Shown here piece by piece: positions 20,901 through 32,900 of a stretch of 64,000 nucleotides of DNA (position 1 is the stretch's first letter; every line of letters starts with the position of its first letter). Source of the DNA: Heterobilharzia americana (Eukaryota; Platyhelminthes; Trematoda; Strigeidida; Schistosomatidae); contig OX104128.1 of the NCBI GenBank assembly GCA_944470555.2, positions 64,673,257 to 64,737,256 of the forward strand, written 5' to 3'. Below the pieces are notes generated by a model. That model did not search any database. It was not told the DNA's origin and saw only the letters and a program-made list of their open reading frames with translations. Position numbers and translations under genes: made by a program.

Positions 20901-23900
20901 TGCATCTGTGCCATTGTGACCAATTTTCAGCCATGTCACCAAGACTTCTCAAGCACCGATTTCTATCGTCTTGAGGACTCCAACATGGTAGTCTACATCT
21001 CCCAAAACAGATCAGACCAACAGTAAGAGAGTGCATCGACTGTTGCCACGTCTTGATCTCGCTACCCTGAGCTCTCCTCCAACCTAATCCAACTTCCTTT
21101 ATCATGATACATCGAGGTAGGTGAAGGCTGGAAATGTGCAGTACATGTTCAAGCAAGTCATCTCAGTCGACTGAGGTTCACAACTTCATCAATCGACTTG
21201 CCTGTCTTGCCTAGTACCCTACACCTGACCTCAACATTGCTTACACGGTGATTCCACCATGCCCCAGCAATGCTACAAGGACATTTGTGATCAAAACCTT
21301 GTAACCGCTTCATGTCTTCCACTTTTAACGACCATATTTCACAGGTGTGTAACAGGACAGAATGGAATTCAGTGTAGTATAATCGTCCTTTGATAGATAG
21401 ATGGATATCTCGTCGGTCACCGCCACAGATGCCAGTTGGGATCATCGTAATTCGCTGCACTAAAATAACTGAAACACTTGTCCGTTGTGATCCTGTCAAA
21501 CCAAGAAATCTAGGTCAAGCAATAAAACCAGTAGCAGTCAGTCATAGCTTAAGTAGTTTGGGCCATAACAGAGTCCCAAGCATAAGTTAGACTGTTGGCT
21601 TGATCAAAATACAGTTATTTCGTTTATGGTATGATATTTCGTCAGGAACCACCGCGTTCTAGCTGGTGCAACTTGTCAAGTAAGTGAAGTGGTTGACACG
21701 TTCCACCATTTCACTCTCTATCAATAAACAGGGAGTGCTTGTAAACCCGTCCTGGAGCATCATCTTATATTTGACAGGTACCAGCGAAACTCACGCCAAA
21801 CATATTAAGGACTTTGCTCAACGCGTTCAGAAATCTCTGCAAAATTTCAGCGTCTTCATCTGGCAGTACAATGTCCTCTGCATACTCCACATCGGATAGA
21901 TGACCTTCAGGGAGTAGATCAATCCCTGTGCAATCAGACGTACATAGGGTTATGTCCATTAGTGAGTTTATATCAAAGTTAAACAGGAACAGTGACAATG
22001 AGCTTGGCTAACACACCACTGGTTGTCGTCAATTCACATGACAACTCTCCATAAGCCCTTACACGGGTGCGCGAGTTCTGGTGGACAGCTTTGATTAGCG
22101 TCATTTACTTGCTCGATACTCCCTTTGCAGTCGGTCACTGCCATAAGCTCTCACGTTCGACAGAGTGAAATACCGCCTTCAGGTCAACAGATATAGGAAA
22201 GGTCGACCAGTGGCCGGTAGGTATGCCTGTGTTCCAGAACTTGTTGGAGGGTTAAAATCTGATGGATGCATCCTCGTTCAGGTCTGAAACCTAACTGGTT
22301 TTCTCGAGTCTGCTGTTCTAGAGCCCCATTTAGGCGTCAGACCACTATGGGCTACGGGATCTCGGAGACGATATTAGTCAAACTAAATTCTTTACGGATT
22401 GTCATAGGAAAACTCTCCCTTTTTATAGACCGGGATCATCAACGAAGTACACCAGTCTGATGGCACTACCACTGATTCCCATACACTGCCTTCGTTTCCT
22501 GATGAGGCCATGGGTGCGCACTTGTGAGTCCCGTACTAAATCAGAACAGCTGTTGAGTGCTGCTTGGTTGTCTAACTGATGTTAGTGGTTTGTAAATATC
22601 ATTGTGAAAATTTATTTCTCTCTCTGCTTTCACTCTCAGTCTCACAATGAATGGCTACTGAGATTATATAAACTGTTGCAAGCTTTAGTCCCCGTAATTA
22701 ACTCCTTAATTGTCATCCTCTAATTTATGTACCCAAATTCTACTAACCATAACAGTGTCAATAGGCTATGCTTAATAATTTGTAATTGTAAAGCCTGACA
22801 TGAATTTACCGAAAATAGATAGTTGCTTAAACTGTTCATTCTGGCTATCTGCAGTTGTTTTATCCCAACGTAGTGGATGGTCGTGTGCGTTAGTGAATCC
22901 ATTGCAATACCCAGGAATTTGGTCTAATGTAAAATGATAGACTCAAAGTAGATTATCTAGAAAAAATCTCTGTTATTGATGTACATGCCTTGACACACAA
23001 CGATACAATAAGTTGAGATGACGCAACTGTACTTAATTAGGTTCACTGTGGTTAGTTAGCGGAAAAGTGGATTATTGAATCTATACTCAACACAAGAAAT
23101 AGGAGTGGCACAATAAATACACCGGAGATCTGAAAAATTTTACTACCATTAAAAGCGGAGAATATGAAGTGGCAGGTCTAAAAAATCAGGTGTAGAAAGT
23201 TGTGCAATTGTTTTGACACGAATATGAGCAATAATTTATGCTCGAAATATAACTAATATTGTACGACTGTGTGCTATATGAAAGAAATACTTTATGTTGG
23301 ATAACGTTTTACTGTAGTGCCGTATACTAATGTCATGCTAATGGAACTGTAAATGTGGAGGTTTGTGTGCGTGTTTTAGCGGAAATCGGTGGTTTGCGTT
23401 TGTAGGTAATACGGCTCAGAATCGATCTAGTATCTCTTATCACTCTGCACGTGTTCCTCAACTGAATCATCCTTCTGAACTTCACTATTGTTTTATTCTT
23501 TCTTGTTGTCTTCTTACGACTTTTACCGTCTTAATAACTTCCTTCTATAGTTCTCTCTTTCATGTTTTTCACTCTGGTATGACGTTCTGATGTAAGTTAA
23601 TTTAGTTGGGAAGAAGTGATCCTAATGGAGCTACTTTTCGGAATTCGTGGCTGATTAACGTTTGTACTGGATTTTCAAGCATTTGAATCGTGTCCACATA
23701 CCAATATGCAGGCAACGAATTAATGTTATTTAGCGTCACACCGCAGATGTCTTCCAAAACCTGTAACAAAACTCTGTATTGTTTCTGAGTGTCATTCTTA
23801 TTCGGATTACTATCCGAAGAGAGAGTTTTCCAACATCCGATCTAGTCTTATATATGGTTTTGCTATTCATGTAGGTTTGTTTTGTTCTGCGTAAGTATTA

Positions 23901-26900
23901 AGTAGAAACAAATCCTTGTCAGTTGAGGTTTTTATATCTCCTAAGAAGCTATATGGAGAGAAAAATGAAAAAAAAAGTGTAGTAGGCTGATACAAGTCCA
24001 TTCGGAGATCAATGAACCTCAAAGTAAATCTGTCTTTGATTATGCGGAAATCGCTGATAAAACTGCATACAGGGACATGTTTCACTTTGAAGTTATATGA
24101 CAAAGTTTACTTTATCCATTGACACTATGGTTCAGTATTATAAGTGTCTGCCTACTGACCACAAGATCCCTTTTTGTATAAATTCAGTCTTGTCTCTGCA
24201 TACAGTAGTAAGTTGAGCGGGATACAAGTTCTGACATAGAATGCGAATCAAAAGACACTATAAATGTGCTTCTTTAGTTTGTTGGGAACAGCTTATTTCT
24301 CGAGATGATAAATTAATCAATTAAGCAATAGCGTCTACAATTTACACATATCATGCAACTTAAGATATAGGACTCACGCATTACGTCTTTCTTAAGTATC
24401 TTGTTAAATTAACTTCGTTGCTTAATTAATCTGAACTGACCAGACAAATCTATTTCTAAATTCTGTTGTTCAATAGGTTATAGAGATGCTGAAGTTGCTT
24501 TTCTTGAAGTTTCTGATCTGGAGACGCCTTCCATTAGCTATCATAGCCAACCCAGCAATGTAATTAGAAAAACGCTCTGTCTACTCATTCACGTCCCAAA
24601 TCTTCATTTGTTGGAGCTTTGGTGTTTACTTCATGGTCCTCGAATTGTATCATGGGATGTAGTGGAGCCAGTTCGTCTTATTCAGACTACGTGTCACAGA
24701 TATGTTTGTACAACCGAGTCAAACAAGTTGAAGTAAATACTTATACTAAAAACATTTTAATACTTTGCACTTTGAAGATTCATTACAGATACCCTTACAG
24801 GGAGTCAATCTAAACGTTGTCAAGTTGCTTTTTAATCCATATAACTTCCGAGTTATCTGTTTATAGTACGTTCGAAGTGGCCCATTCTCTTTTTGGTATA
24901 TTCTTCTATTATTATAGTAGTTACTCGTCTGTTTATAGCAGCCGTAAGATCTTTATGTACGTGTGACCTAAGTGTGAAAAGTACCCATGGTTCCAGCTAC
25001 TGCAAGCGTCCTTTGTGATCTTAGGGTTTAACTCAGTAGAATTTCTTTAAATTGTAAGCAGCACGGAATTCTACTTTAGTGATGCGTATGTTTGTACCGA
25101 AATTAGATTTCTTTCAATAACATCTATTCTGTTCCTAAACTTTTAGTTTTGATACTGTATTTGTTTAGGTCCAATAGTGTTGAAAATGTTACCAGGAAAA
25201 GCAGTAGTATTATGTGTAGGTTGCTTCAAGATATGCCATTTGTGTAGAATAAAGTCTTCTGTATGTAGTATGATGTGTAACTGGTAATCTGGGACTCTAA
25301 GAAAGGTAATAAAATCTATCTAGGTAGGTAGTTGATTAAATAAATTCTGCGTCGGTTTTCAATAAACAAACTTACCCACATCTCTGTATTTTTACTCATG
25401 CATTTCAAATTAAGATGTTATTATCTCTTCAGTCAGTGTGAAACATTCATAATAGGTTTAGGATGACAAGAATAGTCAGTCTGTATTTGTTACTCACTGA
25501 TACTTATTAACAAAGTCCTCTTTGTTTATCGATCCATTTTGAGTCAAAAACCTGTAAGCGATTCTGTTAGTAATTCATGTGACATAAATTGTTAACAGAA
25601 TCGCTTACAAGGTGTCATACAAGAATGTATTTTGCATACTATTTAGTGTCTGGATTAACCATGTATTTAATTCAACCTAGTTGACAATATTTCTTTCCTT
25701 TGATGAATTTGAAGCAAGTAACAAATGTGTGAGAAAAGAAGAGGTTTATGACTTTTGGTAGGACTATCAGCTCAATAGTCAATGCATCATCATCATCATC
25801 ATTATCAACATAGGACCAGGCATTACTGCGTAACGGTCCGAGTTGCCACACCTCATATCAGCACATCAAGTAAAAAGGTAGTGAGGCGAAGGATGAAGAT
25901 AAGTGAATGCAGTCAAAAGAAATATGGAGTACGAGAAGAAAGGAAAGACGAGTGACAAAATAATGAGATTCGGTATAGCGTTGTTAAGATGACGATAATG
26001 TGTGTATACATCTGCGCCACTGACATCGGTTGTGAGCAATGCCATCACCTACAGTCTCCAACTACTGGTTCCCCTTATCCGGTGGACCCCAACCACCTAG
26101 TCTGCATCGTCCTACATGGCTTAAACCAACAATCAGAGACTTCATACATTGGTGCCATGTTTTAGTCTGGCCACCTCGTGCCTTTTTCCAATCTGAACCC
26201 ACCTCAGCCAACATTGTGTAAAGAGGCAATCGGTGACTAGGCATACGTAGTACGTGTCCCAACCAGCCATCTCAGTCGATGAAGGTTCACAACCTCGTCA
26301 ACTGACTTACCTCTTCTCGTTAAAACTCTACACCTAACTTCTGCATTACTCACATGGTGACACTACGGAATACGTCCTATACTACGAAGGCAACACCTGA
26401 AGCATTTTGATATCTTCCACTTTCAATGGCCATGTTTCACAGCCATATAGTAGAACAGAGCGGACTGTTGTGCAGTTCACGCGACCCTTAATAGACAAAC
26501 GAATATCACGGCGGCGCCATAGGTGGCGCAAGTTGGCAAAAGCCAATCGAGCCTGTTGTATCCGTGCAGAAATCTCATCGGCAACTAACCCACCAGGGTT
26601 GATCCTACTTCCCAGGTAAGTGAAGTGGTCAACACACTCAACCACTTCACTCTCTATTGTTAGCCGCGGTGGGGCACCGCTGAAGACCAGTCCTGGAGCA
26701 AAAATTTGCATTTGGGTGGTGAAAACCGCATCCCAAACATTCTCAAATTCCCACTCAAAGTGTTCAGAAGACTCTGCATCTTGTCAGCGTCTTCACCTAA
26801 CAGGACTATATCATCTGCATATTCTAGATCTAAAGAAAATTCACCTGTGATCGGGTCAACGTCTGTGTAATCAGGTGACGAGAGGGAAACCTCCATAAGA

Positions 26901-29900
26901 ATATCTATGATAAAATTAAATAAGTCAATACATATGATAACTTATATGAAATCTCAAAAGTTAGCATATATGCATCACCAAAATGACAACGTAATTATTC
27001 ATTTCAACTAGTTGACTGTTAAAATGTGAAGAATCCAAAATTGTCTCTAGTTTAAAGACTAAAATACAGTTGCTATGATAATAAAATAATGTTAAAGCTT
27101 AGATAAATCTAGATTTTAATAAACTGTTAATGAAACGTGACAGTAATGCTAAACTATTGAATGTTTCAAACTAGATTTATGATATGAACATGAATATGTT
27201 GATCAACTACATAATTAAGATTAGAAATACTTCGAAACATACCAGCCAAAGGTTATTATTGTGCTATATCTTGTGAAAAGCATATCAAATAATCGAGGAA
27301 AGAAAGAGTAAGATATCAGTGCTAGCGAGGAAGTAGGGAAAAAGTTGCCATAACACGTCAAGACTTACCATCATTTTTTCATAGTACACAAAGATCCAGT
27401 TTGTATAGTCACAAAGGAAGCAAGCCAATGTGAACCAAAGTAATCTTTACTCATGATGACGCTGACATCAACAACATGATCTTAGTCTAAGGGGATGCAA
27501 TTTCTCTGGATGGCATCATTAGAACTTAATAATCATTTAGGACAGTGTTTTCTCCACAAGTGGCTTTATTGTGTAGTTGGTCGAAGTTTTGTCAGTCTCC
27601 ATATTTATTTGACTGGTAAAATGTGGAAATCTTGATTAGAGGAAATACAAAGGATGGCAGAAAATTTTTAGAAGCTTAGTATTCAGATCATTCAGCGCTT
27701 AACAGACATATTGACATTGACACAATCTATCAACCAATCGGAAACAACAAAAAGGTCACTATCCACGTCAGCAGGACAAAACTTCGGCAGGACCAACACA
27801 AGGCCTTCAGGACAAGCTACTAAGCCACTTGTGGAGAAAACCCTACAGCTCACTTCTTTTTGACATTTGTGCTGACAATGTTGTCTAGAATGACAATGAT
27901 GAAAGCTTCGCGATCAAATCATCCAGCTCAGAGAATATGATGCCATCAGAGTTGTCACTTCCTAATTTAGGACTTTCAGAAGTAAATATCCATGAGTCTG
28001 TAAGAGGTCGAACCCAAGGCGCTTAGATCTGGTTACGAGTATGTTGTCATTCAGTGGTAACATTCTACCGTCCAGATTTTCCTTGCCAAAGACTCAGTAG
28101 ATTATGCATAGCAATTGCGTCTGTACAAGTTATGTTTGTGTGAACTTAGGCTGGGTAGTAACTTCTGTTTTGTAACACACACAAACTGACAGTGTTTCTC
28201 AGTTTGTTTATTGTTCTTGTATTAGATAGTTTCAGTTACTTTCTATACACCAAGGGGTCTCTCTCATAAGGTGCTTATTCTTTTGGCCTATAAACCATCC
28301 AACCCCTCTTTTCTATTTCTTTAACTACATCCTATTGTCGAAAACCATCAAGACGGCATAGATATAATGAATTTGAATCACATCAGGTTGTGTTACGAAG
28401 CACCTTTATGAAGTAGTCTTCAATACAGTCCGATACAACCCCAACCTTACATGATATCCTGGTGAGTGTGAAAGTCATGTAGACTGTGTTAATTGAGAAA
28501 AAAAAACAATACAACTTACTCAACTCGGAGCTGCTAATTCTATTAAGGTGGCATGAATATGAAACCTTTCATGTTCATCAAACTAGATGAACATAGAATA
28601 TACACTTCTGTTTTTTTTTGCTGTTTTTCCCTGTCTATATCTTTGCTAGGCATGGACTGATAAACTTTCACTAGAAGGTTCAGCGCATAAAGGTTATGTA
28701 GTAATTTTTGAAAGGATTACAAAAGTGGATTCAAGTTTAACTCTATCTAATTGTTTGTTTTTAGTTCTAAATACTGCCAGATGGTATTAATTGATGCCTC
28801 TGGACGTGTTTATTCTGTCGCTTTGAACCATGGTCTGTGTTTATCCGATAATAATACGGAAGCAGCAATGGATTATCAGGAATATAAAGTACTTCAAAGG
28901 ATCTTTGAAATCTTGGAACAATCGGATAACTTAAAATTAGGTATGTTTTTTATATTATGTTGATTTGATAATGTCATGTCATCACGCGATTAAAAAGAGG
29001 TTTCTGACTGTACTTTTGAGGTGATTGACTTCATGTAAGCAATTTTAACGTGTATTAATCTCTGTATCAGATAAGTGTTGTTAACCCGATACTTTGGTCA
29101 CTGGAGAGTAACCGATCTCATGGTCCTAAGCGCTGACCGAATTCTGCCGATCGTTTTGCAATGTGTTCACCAAGCTAGGAGGCTCATCGTCGTGGTGCAC
29201 TGTGATGGATATGAGCTGGTTAGAGCCGGTGAGCAGGAAATCCTGGACCTAGGTTTCGTGCTCGTTAGCACTTGTCAGCAAGGTCTGTCTGCAACCTTGG
29301 GAGGAGTGTTGTCACGTCTGACATTGGAACCCGCATCACCTAGTGCTGTAGCCATCTACGTTACCCAACCGATATCTGGTATTCTGGCGCGACGATTGGG
29401 CTGACATGTCACAATAATGCGACAAGAAACACTGAATGGAACGTCTTTTCCCTTGAGGTCCTACTGTACCAGGAAATTCCGTTGAATAGGGTAAAATGCA
29501 AAGTAATTACCGTTGTAGTGTAAGCCGTTACACTGTGATGGTCCTAGGGCGAATTCATACTGCTGGTTAGATGTGTGACGGCGGTAAGATGTTTCCTTTA
29601 GATGACCAGAAGTTCCACGCTGGTGTCACCTTCCTTACGGTAAAAGGGGGGTTAGAAAAGGTCGGCCCCTAAAACAGTGCTCTCCCCCTTCCCTATGGCC
29701 TTCCGGCACCAGCTTTACTGGTTTTTTCTCTCTGGCGTTAAAGCAACCAGATTCCACATCAGCAATCCTTAAAATACTATGTGTGACAGATTTCGAGCAG
29801 ATGTCCCACGGGCTCTGCGGTCACCTAAATCTTTTTTTCCATCTTTCACTTAGGAAGAAATAGCCTCCAAGGGCGTGGGCAGCCGGGTAGTGTAAACCGC

Positions 29901-32900
29901 CCACATACTTTCTGTAGGATACAATGTCCAATCAAACGTAACTTATCGGGCATGTATATGTGGGACACCAGTGTGGTTATTAAATTCACCTCACCTATTC
30001 GAAATTCGCCGTACAAGTGTAGGCATAACATTGAGCTGTAAAACAGAAAGAGCACTTCTCAACTGGGTACCGGTCAACAGCCATCTGTGTGCTGTTCAAA
30101 TGAATAGATCTGTAAAAACTAGGAAGGATTTTGAAACTAGCTGATACTTATTCATAATTTCCGCCTGCGCATCCACCGACTGTAGTTTGGATGATGCAAA
30201 AGGTGAATTTGTTGAAAACCGTCAATTTTGCTAAATGTTCTGATATAGTCATAATAGAAGACAAACTTCAAAGCCCAGGTAGCGGAGCTGAGTTAAGTGA
30301 AAAGGCATCGTAGAGGTATCTACGGAATCCCATGCCAACAAGTCGATAACAGTGATCTTCTGTTGTAATTTTGTTTCTACGATCACTTGTTTCTGGCCAG
30401 TACTAACTTCAAGCACGAGGAGAGACACTGTCTCACATGACATCCGCAGACATCAAACCAACGACGGATACAACTAAATCATATGGCTATTAACCATCGT
30501 TGGAGAGGATTGATTGAAGATTGGCCTTCTTTCTGGGGTATCTGTTTCGACTCCGATTATGCATTGGTGCGGGCTCGTGTATATTTGCGCCTTACTGGTC
30601 GCAGAAAACAGGCAGCAGATAAGTTTGTGCGTGATCGATTAGGAGATGATGTCAAGTGTGTAGTTAGGGATGACATAACTTTGCACTTATCTGAAGGTGA
30701 CAGCAATCCTTAACCAGTGGAAGCCTGGTGCTATATTATATCTACTATAGAAATAGCGGCAAAGACAATTGACAACCTACACCCAAACCTCAGCAAAAGT
30801 AACTTCCGCAACGTCATTCGAACTAATTCATGCGAAAAAATTGATTCTAGCGGTCACCGACCACGATGAAGAGCGACACCAACACAAAAGTTCACCAAGA
30901 GTCCTTGCGTTGATTGACAGAGGTAGTGTGTGGCGAAAACCGAAAGAGGTGGGGGAAGCATCCTCACTGGGTAACACTTGGCCACTATTTAGGCTTATTA
31001 AGGAATACTGGTTAGAAGAAAACGATGGTTAGTGAAACCATCACCGGAAAGGATGGGACGCTGATAACCTCCCATAAAGGGCAGCTGAATCATAGGGAAG
31101 AATACTTTAAGGCACAGTTCGACTCACCCTGAACAAGACTGTAGCTACTCAACCTGAATGGGATCCAGATGTCAATCCTCCAACACTGTGAAGTTGAGAA
31201 ACCTATCTCGAACGTGAAACGATGCAAACAAAGTACAAAGACCTGACAGTTTGCCATCTGAAGTTTTTAAAGAAGAAGGCAGGAAATCGCTAATTAAGGT
31301 AACGAATGTATTAGGCAGTGTATGAGACTCATTGGTAGTGCCATTAGACTGGTATACTTCACTGATAGTCCCGGTCTATAAGAAGGGAGTTTTCCTATGA
31401 CAATCCATAGGGTATTTAGTTTGACTAATATTGTTTCCGAGATCCTGTAGCCCATAGTGGTCCGACGCCTAACTGGAGCTCGGAAACAGCAAAATCGTGA
31501 AAAGCAGACAAGTCGCAGACCTCGACGAGGGTTCATCAATCAAATTTTCACCCTTCGTCAGGTTCTGGAACATAGACATATTCACTAGCAGCCAACACTT
31601 GCCATATTTTTTTGACTTAAGGGCGATATTCGACTTTGTCGATCATGAGGTGTTGTGACAGTGCCCGACTGTGAAAGGAGTGAGTACCAACCAGTTTTGT
31701 AACGCTAATCAAAACCTTCCACTCAAACTCATACAACGCTTTAAGAGCTTGTGGAGAGTTGTCATCAGAATTGACGACATCTAGAAGTTCTCGCTAGGGA
31801 TGCCCACTGTCACTGTTCCTGTCTAATTTCGTTATAAACGTATGAATAGACGTAATCCTAAGTGCTTCCCTGGAGGGGGATGTGGTTGATTTAAAGGCAT
31901 ACGATGTTACCCTGCTAGGTGAACAGAATGACAAAATGCAGAGTCTTCTGAAGGCCCGGATCAGAAATCTGAGTATGTTAAACATGGGTTTCGCAACTGG
32001 CACTTGTAAAGTGGTGCTTGAGTACTGGCCTACAAATACTCCCAGTTTAATGATAGGGGGTAAAGTGGTTGAATGCATTGACTACTTTGCTTAATTGGGG
32101 AGTTGCATTATCCCGGACGGTCTAGTTTTTGACGAAATGTTATGTCGGATATAGAAAGGCTATTTGATATTCGCCAACTTGTATCATCTTCCGCGTCGAC
32201 TGGCAAGATATTCAACTACTTTTTGAAGGACAAGTTTATTGCTCTGCATTCCATACTGTCCTGATTTACAGTTCTGAGACATGTTCGTTAAAAGTAGAAG
32301 ACATGAAGCAGTTTCAGGTTTATCGAACACTGATGCTTTCGTAGCATCACTCGCGCATAATGGAATCAGCATGGTAGTAATGTCGAGGTTAATCGAAAGG
32401 TACCAGTCGACGAGGTTGTGAACCTTGCGAGATGGATTGGACATGTGTTGTGCATACCGATTCACCCCTCTCTTTGACATGCAACGTTAGCCGAAATTGG
32501 ATTTGTTTGGGAGAAGATTGAGGGTGGCCAGACCAAGATGTTGCACCAGTTGATGAAGTCTCTGACTGTTGGTGTGAGTCATGTAAGGAGATGTATTCCT
32601 CTTTGTTGGTATCCTGTAGATAATAGGAATGAGTGGTTGGAGATCTTTGATGACTTGCTGAAAGTCGATGACAATGGCGCATATGTTTTTATTGTTCTTT
32701 GACGTTTTCTCAGGTATGAAGATTTTGACGAAGCGTGAGCTCTCAATTCCTTCTCCTCCTACACATTTTTGTCTACTTTGATACCACCCTTTTTCTCTCC
32801 ACATATTCTTTTGCATGTTACTGTGCAATGTGGCAACTTGAATTGGCACAATTCCGTTCGAGATCTTTCATTACTTTTTTTCTGTGTCTGTCTGTCTATC

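Larger units (their letters stand above)
19780..24476 (+). other. RAB3GAP2 intron 8 (4.7 kb)
   Basis: Contains a tRNA-like SINE (20025-20190), IR1 right arm and an SR2-like element on the minus strand (20766-22500), and a decayed hammerhead-SINE fragment (22505-22680). From 22700 to 24476 I see only AT-rich intronic DNA without a gene. Confidence 0.8.

Noticed and set aside
25780..25810. CRISPR-like or satellite array in the ATC/GAT repeats (also 47393-47420)
   Set aside because: They are simple trinucleotide runs, the first being the tail of an SR2-like element; no spacers exist.
29075..29404. A 109-codon plus-strand frame as a gene
   Set aside because: It sits in a dispersed repeat whose other copy (56090-56350) does not keep the frame.
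30249..31032. Small frames at 30249-30443, 30483-30713 and 30769-31032 as host genes
   Set aside because: 30483-30713 has the SR2-type [15 protein letters not shown] signature and the others lie in the same decayed element.
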